From contig NZ_JBGCUS010000001.1 of NCBI RefSeq assembly GCF_041415945.1, positions 434,001-498,000 on the forward strand: a stretch of DNA of 64,000 nucleotides, read 5' to 3'. Numbering within the stretch: the first letter of the stretch is position 1; each line of letters begins with the position of its first letter. The notes beneath the pieces are model-generated. The model was not told the DNA's origin, ran no database searches, and worked only from the letters and a program-made list of their open reading frames with translations. The position numbers and the translations under genes are program-made. Below are positions 1 through 10,194 of this stretch, one piece after another. The stretch is from Ancylobacter sp. IITR112 (GTDB lineage Bacteria; Pseudomonadota; Alphaproteobacteria; Rhizobiales; Xanthobacteraceae).

Positions 1-230
1 GCCTGCAGGTCGCTCAGCAGCAGATATTTCTGCAGGTCATTGTCGAGCACCGAGAGCTGAAGATGGATGCGCGCCACCTGCGTCTCCAGCGTATCGGCCA
101 CCGGCGGCAGGAAGCCCTCAAGCCCGAGCCGCGCCCGGTCCTCAAGCGAAAACGCGCTGCCGCGATTGAGCGCTGGATTGTGCAGCAGGGACGGGCCGGT
201 AGGGATGGGCAGGGTGCCGGACGGCGACAT
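1..230 (-). CDS. maeA: NAD-dependent malic enzyme, N-terminal part (cut by window edge)
   Basis: Only the first 76 or so codons lie in the window. Reading down from an ATG at 230, the protein begins MSPSGTLPIPTGPSLLHNPA and continues with LNRGSAFSLEDRARLGLEGF, then a stretch ending in LDNDLQKYLLLSDLQ. This matches the N-terminal domain of malic enzymes of the MaeA/SfcA type (pattern LL..P.LN.GSAFS.EER..L.L.G.LP). Such enzymes oxidatively decarboxylate malate to pyruvate with reduction of NAD in the cytoplasm. The NAD-binding and catalytic domains are outside the window, so cofactor preference (NAD or NADP) cannot be read. The call as malic enzyme is firm; the symbol is by similarity. Confidence 0.8.
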   Translation of the reverse strand, partial: MSPSGTLPIPTGPSLLHNPALNRGSAFSLEDRARLGLEGFLPPVADTLETQVARIHLQLSVLDNDLQKYLLLSDLQ

Positions 231-497
231 GGCGTCTACTCCAAATGGGGCGTTGAAGCACTATGATACAGGCGAATGCCGCGCGCATGACACCTTGCGG
301 CGGGCGTCTCCTTCGGCAGGGTTAATGAGCCTCCCGGCCTGCGCGCCAAGCTCCGACCGTCTTCGTCGTCTGTCAATGAGATCGGTCTGGGTGGACGGGC
401 GAAGCGCGGAGACAGGGGCGGGAGCGCTTCATCTGGCGTGCGTCGTTCTATCGTCACGCTCCCGGCATCTGCCGTTTCATCATACCGCAGAGGAGCG

Positions 498-1823
498 TTA
501 CAGAAAGGTGGTCGACCCGTCCTTTTCGGCCAGTATTCCGAGGTCGAACGGCTTCAGCGTCGTCCGGCTTTCCGCCTCGACGGCGCTGGCAAGCCGCCGC
601 AGCGCCTCGCGTGCCTCGGGACCTGCGGTCGCGCCAAGCGTCTCCATGGTCGCCAGAAGCCGGTGCACCACCTCGGCATCGTTCATGCCGTAGCGCGCAA
701 TGGCGGCGAGCGCTGGACAGGCAAAGTCCTGCAGCGAGACGGGTGGGGTCAGCACACGCTGCCGGCCGTTCTCGTCCGCCCGCACCGGCGCGGGCATGTC
801 GCGCTGCGCCAGCAGGCTCAGCGCCTGGGCGAGCCGGTCGATGCAGTAGAGCGCGGTGGTCGGGTCATTGATCCCGGGGGAGAGCGCCCGCTGCGCGATC
901 TCGACGAACCGGCGCAGCGTGAAGTTCAGGTCCTGTATGGGTGTGCGGTCCGAGCCGACGACGAACGCCTCGCGCAGCCGGTCGAGCACCTCCTGCGAGG
1001 CGCGCGCTCGCGGCGCGGCGCGCAGCACGGGCTGTTGCGCGGTAACAAAGCGGCCGGGCGGTGCGTCGATGCTGATGACCAGATCATGTTCGGCGGCGAT
1101 GCGCATCACCGCCGCGTCGTCGAGACGCTGCACATAGCCGCTGCCCGGCATGAAGAGGCCGTGCGAATCCGTCTCCAGCGCCCGGATCAGCCCGGCCGGC
1201 GGGGAGGCGTCGCGCAGTTTCGGCTCGTGGCCCATCTGGGCGGGGAACAGCCGGTCGATAACGGCCTGTGTCTCGCGCGACAGATCGGCCAGCACGGTCT
1301 CGATGCGGATCGAACTGGCGACGTGATGGATGAAATAGATGAGCACGGCGAGACTCAGCGCGGCGAGCGCGACGCCGAAGGTCACCGAGATATGTGGAAC
1401 GAAACTGGACTCCTCCGTGCCCCGCACGGTCCGCAGCACCAGCAGGCAGTAGAGGAAGGTGCTGGTGAAGGTCCCCAGCACGAGCTGGTTGCCGCGATCG
1501 CTCATGAAGCTGCGCAGCAGCCGGGGACCGAACTGCGAGGAGGCGAGCTGCAGCGTCAGCATGGTCATGGAGAAGGTGAGGCCGGCCACCGTGATCATCG
1601 AACCGGCCACCGCCGACAGCACCGCCCGTGCGCCTTCGGGGCCGAAGCCGTAGAGCCAGCCGAGGCGGTCGCTGGCATCGCTGGCGAGCGCTGTGTCGAG
1701 CCAGACGAGGGCGAAGGAAAGCCCGGTGGCACCGGCCGCCATGGTCGAGGGCAGGAACCAGAAACTGGAGCGCAGCCGATCCCAGACGCCCAGCAGCCAT
1801 GTCGGCAGAGACAGGTGTTGCAT
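498..1823 (-). CDS. DUF2254 family membrane protein
   Basis: About 441 residues. The N-terminal third is hydrophobic, with segments around residues 20-45, 70-95, 115-135 and 145-170 that look membrane-spanning; the remainder is soluble and contains RRFVEIAQRALSPGINDPTTA, typical of the DUF2254 family of predicted inner-membrane proteins. The biochemical role of this family is not established. An in-frame GTG lies eight codons upstream, but the ATG at 1823 has a GGGGGT stretch a few bases before it and is preferred. The gene is separated from the malic enzyme gene by a gene-free gap of about 270 bases. No operon partner is evident. Confidence 0.8.
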   Translation of the reverse strand: MQHLSLPTWLLGVWDRLRSSFWFLPSTMAAGATGLSFALVWLDTALASDASDRLGWLYGFGPEGARAVLSAVAGSMITVAGLTFSMTMLTLQLASSQFGPRLLRSFMSDRGNQLVLGTFTSTFLYCLLVLRTVRGTEESSFVPHISVTFGVALAALSLAVLIYFIHHVASSIRIETVLADLSRETQAVIDRLFPAQMGHEPKLRDASPPAGLIRALETDSHGLFMPGSGYVQRLDDAAVMRIAAEHDLVISIDAPPGRFVTAQQPVLRAAPRARASQEVLDRLREAFVVGSDRTPIQDLNFTLRRFVEIAQRALSPGINDPTTALYCIDRLAQALSLLAQRDMPAPVRADENGRQRVLTPPVSLQDFACPALAAIARYGMNDAEVVHRLLATMETLGATAGPEAREALRRLASAVEAESRTTLKPFDLGILAEKDGSTTFL

Positions 1824-1977
1824 GCTTACCCCCACGCCATCAATCACCAGGGCACCACTTGGTTCCCTGCGATGAAGCGTCCCGTGCCGGGGCGTCGACT
1901 TGTGTGCGCCGGATAGAATTCGGTGGGCGGTGATACGGGGGGCGGTTCACCGTTCTGCCGCCACCCGGTAAAACGGT

Positions 1978-1995
1978 GCGGCCGTGGAGGGCCGC
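1978..1995 (+). promoter_or_regulatory. Small hairpin presenting the ribosome binding site of the ATP-grasp gene
   Basis: Arms GCGGCC (1978-1983) and GGCCGC (1990-1995) enclose a six-base loop GTGGAG. The Shine-Dalgarno GGAGG spans the loop and the first base of the right arm, and the ATG follows at 1999. It decides the start in favour of 1999. In DNA this rich in GC such a short stem may be chance. Confidence 0.35.
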
Positions 1996-1998
1996 CAG

Positions 1999-3045
1999 AT
2001 GCCGGACAGACCGACGATTGTACTGCTCGGACACGAGACCACCCTTCAGGAGGCTCTGGCGCCGATGCGGGTCCGGGCTCTTCTCGGCGAGGCCGCCTTG
2101 CGCGGGGTCCAGCTTGTTTTCGCGCGCAGCGTCGATTGCGACCTCGTGGCGGAGCGCATCCGGGGCAGCGAGTTCGTGCGCGGGGAATGGACGAGCGTCG
2201 ATATTGCCGTGCCGCCGCTCGTCGTTTCCGCTGCGCCCACCATCCGGCCGGAATATCGGGCGGTCGAGGACTGGCTGCGCCAGCGGACCCGGCTTCTCGC
2301 CTTCGACAGCTTCGACAAGCACGAGATGACCGCGCTGCTGGCCGCCGACCCGGCGTTGCGGCCGCATCTGATCCCGGAGGAGGTGGTCGTCGCCGAGGGG
2401 CTGGAGGCGCAGCTCGCCCGTTGGCTGGCCGGTGGCTCGGTGGTGGTGAAGCGTGCCGATGGCGCCCTCGGCACGGGACTTTTCTTCCTCCTGCGGGAAG
2501 GCGACGACGTTGTCGTGCACAAGGACGCCCAGTCCTGGCGCGGCACCGAGGCCGAGGCGATCGCCCGTGTGGCCGCCGCCATACGTGGGCGCCTGTCCTA
2601 CCGGACCTTTCTGGTGCAGCGCTTCATCGACACCCGCGACACCGTGGGCCAGCCGGCGACGCTCCGGGTCGACATGGCGCGGCGCCCGGATGGAGGCTGG
2701 TCCTTCTACCGGGTGACCGGCCGCATCGCCATCGGTTCCAAGCTGGTGTCGAATCGCGCCAAGGGCAGCGCCATGGTGGATGTGGAGTCCTTCCTGAGCG
2801 CCCGCGGCGCGGAGGATGTGGCGGCGAAGGTGCGGGAAATGGAGGCGCTTGCCAGCGCCATTGCGAACGGCCTGTGCCGTACGCCGGGCCTCGGCGATTG
2901 CTATGAATTCGGCATGGATATCGCCGTCGACCAGGACCTGCATTTCTGGTTCATCGAGGCCAATAAGCGGCCCCTTTCCGTGGCCGCGGAACTCGAGCGG
3001 CTGATGGAGGTCATGCCTTATTGGCTGTCGCTGATCGCCCGTTGA
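1999..3045 (+). CDS. ATP-grasp domain protein, YheC/YheD-like
   Basis: A 348-residue protein with an ATP-grasp layout: a small N-terminal alpha/beta domain, then GSVVVKRADGALGTGLFFL around residues 145-165 (nucleotide-binding lysine and glycine-rich loop), LVQRFIDTRDT, and a C-terminal EFGMDIAVDQDLHFWFIEAN with the acidic and Asn residues that hold Mg-ATP, followed by KRPLS. The AN-[KR]-P ending is typical of the YheC/YheD branch. ATP-grasp enzymes join a carboxylate to an amine or thiol through an acyl phosphate. The substrate here is unknown. An upstream GTG (1984) is possible, but ATG 1999 has GGAGG at the right distance. It faces, and overlaps by 28 bases at its 3' end, a hydrolase gene that is coupled to an acyl carrier protein gene; the trio may form one pathway (inference). 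Confidence 0.75.
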   Translation: MPDRPTIVLLGHETTLQEALAPMRVRALLGEAALRGVQLVFARSVDCDLVAERIRGSEFVRGEWTSVDIAVPPLVVSAAPTIRPEYRAVEDWLRQRTRLLAFDSFDKHEMTALLAADPALRPHLIPEEVVVAEGLEAQLARWLAGGSVVVKRADGALGTGLFFLLREGDDVVVHKDAQSWRGTEAEAIARVAAAIRGRLSYRTFLVQRFIDTRDTVGQPATLRVDMARRPDGGWSFYRVTGRIAIGSKLVSNRAKGSAMVDVESFLSARGAEDVAAKVREMEALASAIANGLCRTPGLGDCYEFGMDIAVDQDLHFWFIEANKRPLSVAAELERLMEVMPYWLSLIAR

Positions 3046-4040
3046 TGGCGTTCGCCCCAGGAACCGGGACCGACGGAGCGGACGAACGCCTCCAGCAGCG
3101 GCACGAAGCGGTTGCTGGCGACGGCGACCTGGATGGTTCCATGGCTGTCGACGCCCGACAGCGGCCGCTCGACCACATTGGGCAGATCGGCGAGATGCCG
3201 GGCCGAGGCCACATCCGCCACATTCTCTGTGCCATAGACGATCTCGATATGTGCCGTGTGCGCGGCGCTGGCGATTGCGTGTCGCAGATCCGTCTCGGCG
3301 ACCGTCAGCGCGCGGCCGATCCGTCTCGCGATCCGCGCGCGCCCGTCCTCGGCCATGACCGGCAGGATGATGGGACTGAAGGTCAGGATGCCGTCGGCGC
3401 GCAGCTTGGTGCCGTAATGCAGCGCGCCATAGCCGCCGGCTGACTGGCCGAGGCAGAGCACCCGGCGCGACCCGAACTGCGCGCACAGATCGCGCAGGCG
3501 CGCTACCGTCGTCTCCACGTCTCCGCCCAGCCCCGACACGCCGCCGAAATAATAACTGTTCGACCAGTCGAAGAGATAGATGAGGTTGGCGTTCAGCCGT
3601 CCCAGCAGGCTGTGCATGAAATAGATGGACAGGCCGAGCATCTGCGCCTGGCCAGCAAAGGCGATAAGGGTCGTGTCCGACGGCGCCGGCACCACCCAGT
3701 AGCCGCGATCCTTCGCCGCCTTGTCCTTGGCCTCCGTATCCGGCGCGAAGGTGGCGTCATCGGTGCGCATGCGCCGCAGCGCCCGCAACTCGCCCATGAT
3801 CTCCGCCACGCTGCCGCGCAGGTCGCGCACATCCATCAGCGTCGACAGCATGGCGACCGCCTCGCCCATCATGCCGCTGCGGACGAACTGCCGGCACACG
3901 GCGAGGCGCAGTTGCGGATCGGAATCGGCGTGCGCGATCGACTTGGCGTAGGCGAGATAGGACGAATCGAGGCGCGAGGCGGCATGGATCCGCGGCGAGG
4001 GCCGCAGGGCGCTGGGATCAAGCGGCGGGTTCGGCGGCAT
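3018..4040 (-). CDS. Alpha/beta hydrolase-fold protein with N-terminal helical region
   Basis: A 340-residue protein. Residues about 20-95 are helical and resemble a tetratricopeptide-like segment. The rest is an alpha/beta hydrolase with nucleophile elbow GQSAGGYGAL (Gly-x-Ser-x-Gly) near residue 200 and a candidate catalytic His in the late GVDSHGT. No signal peptide is visible, so it should be cytoplasmic. The start overlaps the stop of the acyl carrier protein gene by 23 bases, so the two are very probably co-translated; a thioesterase or acyltransferase acting on the carrier-bound intermediate is a reasonable inference, not shown. Its 3' end overlaps the convergent ATP-grasp gene. Exact family not recognised. 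Confidence 0.7.
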   Translation of the reverse strand: MPPNPPLDPSALRPSPRIHAASRLDSSYLAYAKSIAHADSDPQLRLAVCRQFVRSGMMGEAVAMLSTLMDVRDLRGSVAEIMGELRALRRMRTDDATFAPDTEAKDKAAKDRGYWVVPAPSDTTLIAFAGQAQMLGLSIYFMHSLLGRLNANLIYLFDWSNSYYFGGVSGLGGDVETTVARLRDLCAQFGSRRVLCLGQSAGGYGALHYGTKLRADGILTFSPIILPVMAEDGRARIARRIGRALTVAETDLRHAIASAAHTAHIEIVYGTENVADVASARHLADLPNVVERPLSGVDSHGTIQVAVASNRFVPLLEAFVRSVGPGSWGERHQRAISDSQ

Positions 4041-4284
4041 TGGCGACGATCACTTCGGCCAGTTCCCGCAGGGTCGGCTCCCCGATAAGGAAGAACTCCG
4101 CCCCGATGCGCTGGTCGAACGTGGTCTCGAACTGCAGCGCCATTTCCACGGCATCCACGGAGTCGAGGTCGAAGGAGGAAAGCGGCGCATCGGCGTCGAT
4201 CGTGTCGCTGTCCTCGCCGGAAATGACGGCGAGATAGACGATGATCCAGCGCAGCACACGCGCGTGGTCCAGGGTTGCCTGCAT
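4018..4284 (-). CDS. Stand-alone acyl carrier protein
   Basis: An 88-residue protein with the phosphopantetheine attachment motif DLDSVDAVEM, the modified Ser at about residue 42. The common motif is DSL, and here it is DSV, as in many specialised carrier proteins. The C-terminal half (FETTFDQRIGAEFF, then PTLRELAEVIV) has the usual helix III-IV pattern. A 4'-phosphopantetheinyl transferase would have to act in trans; none is in the window. This is unlikely to be the housekeeping AcpP of fatty acid synthesis because it is not next to fabF or fabD and is instead coupled to a hydrolase gene. The cargo could be an acyl or aminoacyl group. Confidence 0.85.
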   Translation of the reverse strand: MQATLDHARVLRWIIVYLAVISGEDSDTIDADAPLSSFDLDSVDAVEMALQFETTFDQRIGAEFFLIGEPTLRELAEVIVANAAEPAA

Positions 4285-4439
4285 GGATGCGCGTATCCGC
4301 TTGAGCGAGGATCAGATGCAGTCGCCGATATCACAGCTTCGGGCGCCGATCCAGCGGCACTCAGACACCTCCGCCCGGGCGCCGGTCGTCTTTTTCGCGA
4401 GCGTTGCTCTTATGTTTCCCGCCGGCGGTAAAATGCGCC

Positions 4440-4496
4440 AGAATTGTTTCCCAGCGTTGCGCATGCCGGGGCGGCAACGCTGGTTCGCAAAATTCT
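4440..4496 (+). repeat. Interrupted inverted repeat in the leader of the two-component operon
   Basis: A perfect 10-base inverted repeat, CCAGCGTTGC (4451-4460) and GCAACGCTGG (4474-4483), is flanked by a further matching pair AGAATT (4440-4445) and AATTCT (4491-4496). It ends 36 bases before the response regulator ATG at 4533. It could be an operator for autoregulation or an RNA hairpin in the 5' leader. No T-run follows, so it is not an ordinary terminator. Confidence 0.5.
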
Positions 4497-4532
4497 CCGG
4501 CAGAGGCCGCGCCGGGCGCCTATAGCGGCGGG

Positions 4533-5294
4533 ATGAACGATATGCGCGGATCGGACGCGGGCAGTGGCCCGCATATACTCGTGGTCGACGATGACCAGCA
4601 GATACGCAAGCTGCTCGGGCGTTATCTCGCCGAGCAGAATTTCCGCGTCTCGCTGGCGGCCGACGGCAAGGAGGCGGAGCGCCGCATCACCGAGGGACGG
4701 ATCGACCTTATCGTGCTCGATCTGATGCTGCCCGATGTGTCCGGCCTCGACCTGTGCCGGACGATCCGCACGCGCTCCTCTGTTCCCATCATCCTCCTCA
4801 CTGCACTGAAGGAAGATGTCGATCGCATCATCGGGCTGGAGATTGGCGCGGACGATTATCTCGGCAAGCCGTTCAATCCGCGCGAGCTCGTCGCCCGCAT
4901 CCGCGCCGTGCTGCGGCGCCTGTCCCCGCGCGACAGCGCGCCGCCGCCGCCGGCGTTGCGCCTGCGATTCGGCGGTTTCCTCGCCGATCCCACCAGCCGC
5001 CAGCTCTGGGATGCCGAGGGACGTGAGATCGTCCTGACCGGCGCCGAATTCGACCTGCTCCTCGCTTTTCTCGAGCGGCCCGGGCGCATGCTGTCGCGTG
5101 AGCAACTCCTTGACATCACTCATGGAAGAGTGCCGGCCGGCTTCGATCGCTCCGTCGATGTCCTCATCAGCCGGCTGCGCCGCAAGATGGGCGACGCCGG
5201 GACGTTCCAGATCATAAAGACGCTGCGCAATGGCGGCTATCAGCTCGCCGCGCGCGTCGAGCCGGCGGTTGAAGAAGGGTCCGGCGCGCCATGA
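4533..5294 (+). CDS. OmpR-family response regulator
   Basis: A 253-residue regulator. The receiver domain (about residues 10-130) contains HILVVDDDQQIR with the acidic pocket, the phosphoacceptor Asp at about residue 63 in LIVLDLMLPD, the Thr of ILLTALKE and the Lys of LGKPF. The C-terminal winged-helix DNA-binding domain contains LTGAEFDLLLAFLERPGR and SVDVLISRLRRKMGD. The open frame extends upstream, but translation from 4533 begins just before the conserved receiver sequence. It overlaps the histidine kinase gene by four bases (ATGA), so the two are co-translated. The regulated genes are not evident; the leader inverted repeat may be its own target. Confidence 0.92.
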   Translation: MNDMRGSDAGSGPHILVVDDDQQIRKLLGRYLAEQNFRVSLAADGKEAERRITEGRIDLIVLDLMLPDVSGLDLCRTIRTRSSVPIILLTALKEDVDRIIGLEIGADDYLGKPFNPRELVARIRAVLRRLSPRDSAPPPPALRLRFGGFLADPTSRQLWDAEGREIVLTGAEFDLLLAFLERPGRMLSREQLLDITHGRVPAGFDRSVDVLISRLRRKMGDAGTFQIIKTLRNGGYQLAARVEPAVEEGSGAP

Positions 5295-6568
5295 ACTCCA
5301 TGCGCACCAAGCTCACCGCGCTGCTGGTCGGCTCCGTCCTCGGCGTGCTCGTGGTGGCGACAGGGCTGTCCCTGCTGCTGCTGAAGCCGCCCGATTTCAG
5401 CCGGGTCGACAATGCGACGGCGACGCAGATCGGCATGCTCGTCGATCTCGCGGAAGGCTCGCGAATGGCCCCGGACGAGGGCGCCTATGCCCGCATCGCC
5501 GACGCGCCGGCCGGCGGAAGGCAGATCGAGCCGATCATGGAAGCCGTCAACGCGGCCCTTGCCCAGCGCGGACGCGCCCTAAAAGTGTCCATTTCCGAAC
5601 CGGCCGATTTCGACTGGCCGGTCATTTCGGTCCCATTGTCCGATGGCCGCTGGCTGATCGTCCCCACCGGCCTTCCTGTGCCCGGCCCGCGCAATGCGTG
5701 GGCCCTGGTCGGCTGGATTCTGCTGGTTGCAGTTGGCGTCACCCTGGTCATGGTGTGCGCCGTGCACAGGCTCACCGAGCCGCTTGCGCTGCTGCAGCGG
5801 ACGGCTGACGCGATTCGTCCCTGTGGAAGTGTCGAACCCGCGCCGGAGAAAGGGCCCGCCGAGGTGCGGGCGGCGGCCCGCGCGATCAATCAGTTGGCGG
5901 CTCGGCTTCACGAGGTCATGGAGAGCCGCATGCGGCTGGTCGCGGCGGCCGGGCACGATCTCCGCACGCCGATGACGCGCATGCGGCTGCGGGCGGAATT
6001 CCTCGGCGAGGAAGAGCGCGCGGCCTTCATCGAGGATCTCGACGAACTCGATCGGATCGCCGACAGCGCCATCCGGCTGGTGCGCGAAGAGGTGGAAGAT
6101 GATGCCGGCGAAGCCCTGCGCCTTGATGCCATGGTTGCCGATACGGCAACGGAACTGAGGGCGATCGGCTATGCGGTGAGCCTGGGGCGCACCGCGCCGG
6201 TCACCATCCGGGCACGGCCGGAAGCGCTGAGGCGGGCCTTGCGCAACCTGTTCATCAATGCCGCCACGCATGGACGACAGGCGATGGTACGGGTGGAAGC
6301 GCCAGAGACCATCGGGCGCGTGCTGATCGAGGATGAGGGGCCCGGCATTCCCGAGGAACTGCTTCCGCGTGTGTTCGAGCCCTTCTTCCGGGTCGACCCG
6401 GCGCGCGGCGCCCCCATGCCGGGGGCAGGTCTGGGCCTTGCCATCGCCGCGCAGATCGTTACCCGCAGCGGCGGAACCCTGGTGCTGGAGAATATGGCGC
6501 TCGGGCTGAGGCAGCGGATCGACTTTCCCGCGGTCTGCGGCGAAACGGCCCTATCCGAGGCAGGATAA
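5291..6568 (+). CDS. EnvZ-like sensor histidine kinase
   Basis: A 425-residue membrane kinase. Transmembrane segments lie near residues 8-30 and 137-160 and enclose a periplasmic sensor region of roughly 100 residues. A HAMP-like linker follows. The phosphoacceptor His is near residue 222 in [16 protein letters not shown], then the N box [10 protein letters not shown], the G1 box DEGPGIP, the F box FEPFFR and the G2 box GAGLGLAIA. The sequence around the His resembles EnvZ-type kinases. It autophosphorylates and passes phosphate to the response regulator encoded by the overlapping upstream gene. The signal sensed cannot be deduced; the short sensor domain has no cofactor-binding motif that I recognise. 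Confidence 0.92.
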   Translation: MNSMRTKLTALLVGSVLGVLVVATGLSLLLLKPPDFSRVDNATATQIGMLVDLAEGSRMAPDEGAYARIADAPAGGRQIEPIMEAVNAALAQRGRALKVSISEPADFDWPVISVPLSDGRWLIVPTGLPVPGPRNAWALVGWILLVAVGVTLVMVCAVHRLTEPLALLQRTADAIRPCGSVEPAPEKGPAEVRAAARAINQLAARLHEVMESRMRLVAAAGHDLRTPMTRMRLRAEFLGEEERAAFIEDLDELDRIADSAIRLVREEVEDDAGEALRLDAMVADTATELRAIGYAVSLGRTAPVTIRARPEALRRALRNLFINAATHGRQAMVRVEAPETIGRVLIEDEGPGIPEELLPRVFEPFFRVDPARGAPMPGAGLGLAIAAQIVTRSGGTLVLENMALGLRQRIDFPAVCGETALSEAG

Positions 6569-6639
6569 GCCGAAGAAGCTATTGCGCTGGCGCGACTTTC
6601 CGGGCTGAGATGGCGCATCCCCCTCTGCCGGAGCCAGTC

Positions 6640-7962
6640 ATGGCCAACTACGTGAAGATCAGCGGCTTTCTGGGCGCCTGCATCACCGGCGTCGTCCATT
6701 TCCTCACGGATCTGCGCAAGGCGCCCGCCCTTGCCGAGGAAGCCGGCTATGGCGACCTGCCCAAGCTGCCCAAGCCCAAGCCGACCCTCATCCCGATCAT
6801 GAAGATCGCCCCGGCCGTCGGCTGGGGGCCCGGCCAGAAGCCCAAGCCCGCCCCGGGCTTCAAGGTGAGCTTCTTCGCCGAGGGCCTGGACCATCCGCGC
6901 TGGGTCTATGAACTGCCTAATGGCGACATTCTCGTCGCCGAGACCGCTGGCCCGCCCTGGCCGGCCGGCATCTTCAGCCTGCGCTGGTGGGCGATGGGTT
7001 TCGTGATGGTGCGCGCCGGCGCCGGCGTGAAGAGCGCCAACCGCATCACCCTGCTGCGCGACGCCGATGGCGACGGGGTGGCCGAGATCAAGCTGCCCTT
7101 TATCGAGAACCTCTATTCGCCCTTCGGCATGGCCCTGGTGGGTGACCAGCTCTATGTGGCGAACGCGGATTCGCTGGTGCGCTTCCCCTATGTGCCCGGC
7201 GCCACCCGCATCGACGCGCCCCCGGTGAAGATTTGCGACCTGCCTTCCGGCCGCAACCACCACTGGACCAAGAGCCTCGTCGCCAACAAGGACGGGACGA
7301 AGCTCTATGTCGGCGTCGGCTCCAACTCCAACGTCGCCGAGTTCGGCATGGAGGAGGAAGTGGACCGCGCCGCCATTCTGGAAGTGGACATCGCGACGGG
7401 AAAATACCGCGTCTTCGCTGGCGGGCTGCGCAACCCCGTGGGCATGGACTGGAACCCGGTCACCGGCGAATTGTGGACCAGCGTCAACGAGCGCGACGAG
7501 ATCGGCGACGATCTGGTTCCGGACTACATGACCTCGGTGAAGGACGGCGCCTTCTATGGCTGGCCCTATTGCTACTACGACAAGATCGTCGACGAGCGGG
7601 TGAAGCCGCAGCGCCCCGATCTGGTCGCGGCCTCGCTCAAGCCCGATTATGCGCTGGGCTCCCACACCGCCTCGCTCGGCCTCACCTTCGTCGATGACGA
7701 CCGTTTCGGCGCGCGCTTCCGCAATGGCGTGTTCATCGGCCAGCACGGCTCCTGGAACCGCAACCCGCCCTCCGGCTACCGGGTGATCTTCGTGCCGTTC
7801 GAGGACGGCAAGCCGGCCGGCCCGCCGGAGGAAATCCTCGGCGGCTTCCGCGTCGACGGCAAGGCGCTGGGGCGCCCGGTGGGGGTGATCGTCGACAAGC
7901 GCGGCGGGCTTCTGTGCGTCGACGATGTCGGCGACTGCATCTGGCGCGTCTCGCCGGTCTGA
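6640..7962 (+). CDS. Glucose/sorbosone dehydrogenase-like beta-propeller oxidoreductase
   Basis: About 440 residues with recurring beta-propeller blade sequences: [71 protein letters not shown] and [21 protein letters not shown]. These are characteristic of the GSDH family (L-sorbosone dehydrogenase, soluble aldose dehydrogenase), which use PQQ to oxidise sugars. The N-terminus has only a weak hydrophobic stretch ([19 protein letters not shown]), so it may be membrane-anchored rather than cleaved and secreted. ATG at 6640 with GGAG upstream is preferred over ATG 6610. PQQ dependence and substrate are inferred from family. It lies alone between the kinase and ABC-F genes. Confidence 0.78.
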   Translation: MANYVKISGFLGACITGVVHFLTDLRKAPALAEEAGYGDLPKLPKPKPTLIPIMKIAPAVGWGPGQKPKPAPGFKVSFFAEGLDHPRWVYELPNGDILVAETAGPPWPAGIFSLRWWAMGFVMVRAGAGVKSANRITLLRDADGDGVAEIKLPFIENLYSPFGMALVGDQLYVANADSLVRFPYVPGATRIDAPPVKICDLPSGRNHHWTKSLVANKDGTKLYVGVGSNSNVAEFGMEEEVDRAAILEVDIATGKYRVFAGGLRNPVGMDWNPVTGELWTSVNERDEIGDDLVPDYMTSVKDGAFYGWPYCYYDKIVDERVKPQRPDLVAASLKPDYALGSHTASLGLTFVDDDRFGARFRNGVFIGQHGSWNRNPPSGYRVIFVPFEDGKPAGPPEEILGGFRVDGKALGRPVGVIVDKRGGLLCVDDVGDCIWRVSPV

Positions 7963-8023
7963 TCGCTGCAACGCAGCAGGCGGAAGGCGGCGGCCCTTCC
8001 TCCGGAGCCGGGAATGGCTTAAA

Positions 8024-8057
8024 CGCGCGGGAGCTTCTCTCCAGGACCTCCCGCGCG
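8024..8057 (+). promoter_or_regulatory. Leader hairpin of the ABC-F gene with the ribosome binding site in the loop
   Basis: Arms CGCGCGGGAG (8024-8033) and CTCCCGCGCG (8048-8057) are perfectly complementary over 10 bases, almost all G-C. The 14-base loop holds AGGA (8043-8046), the only good Shine-Dalgarno, and the stem ends one base before the ATG at 8059. Such a stem should affect ribosome access to the start. ABC-F genes in other bacteria are often controlled in their leaders. Confidence 0.55.
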
Positions 8058-8058
8058 C

Positions 8059-9681
<1,623 letters not shown>

Positions 9682-9690
9682 CAGGCGCCC

Positions 9691-10194
9691 TCAGAACGTC
9701 CCGGTGATCGCTCGCAGGCCCTCTTCTTCGAGGGCGAGCGTGTCGTCATGCGCTTCCGGCACGAAGCCGAGCCGAGCATAGAAGGCCTGTGCCCCGGCAT
9801 TGGCCTTGTCGACATGCAGCTTGATGAAACTGCAGCCCTTCGGCGCCTCGCGGGCGATGACGGCGGCCAGCAAGGCGCGCCCGAGGCCGCTGCCGCGCTC
9901 CGTCTCCGCGACATAGAGGTCTTCGACGAAGACGCCGGGCCGGCCGCGCCAGCCGGAAAAGGCGTAGGTGTAAAGGCAGAGCCCCACCGCAGCCTCCGCG
10001 CGCCGGGCGATGACCGCCTCGAACAGCCCCAGCCCGGTCGGGCCGTAGCGCTCCAGGCTCGCCGCATCGGCGCCGGGTCGAAAGCCGGGCCGGACGTGAT
10101 GCGCCAGATGCGCGATCATGTCGGCGGCGGCGGCGAGGTCCACCTGTTCGAGCGGCCGGATCGTCGGCGCCGGCCGTGCATCTGCCGCCGTCAC
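9691..10194 (-). CDS. GNAT-family N-acetyltransferase
   Basis: A 167-residue protein with the GNAT fold. It contains VFVEDLYVAETERGSGLGRALLAAVIA, holding the acetyl-CoA pyrophosphate-binding motif (R-G-x-G-x-G/A-like, here RGSGLGRAL), and the C-terminal KANAGAQAFYARLGFVP. The sequence resembles spermidine/spermine- or diamine-type acetyltransferases (YIEDLYV...RG.G.G), which fits its place as the last gene of an operon with a polyamine-deacetylase-like enzyme. Its start overlaps the stop of that gene (10191-10194). It may acetylate the amine handled by the operon or remove a toxic intermediate; this is inference. Confidence 0.85.
   Translation of the reverse strand: MTAADARPAPTIRPLEQVDLAAAADMIAHLAHHVRPGFRPGADAASLERYGPTGLGLFEAVIARRAEAAVGLCLYTYAFSGWRGRPGVFVEDLYVAETERGSGLGRALLAAVIAREAPKGCSFIKLHVDKANAGAQAFYARLGFVPEAHDDTLALEEEGLRAITGTF

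Noticed and set aside
1840-3486. Long minus-strand open frame opposite the ATP-grasp gene
   Set aside because: Antisense shadow of a gene with clear ATP-grasp motifs and a good ribosome binding site.
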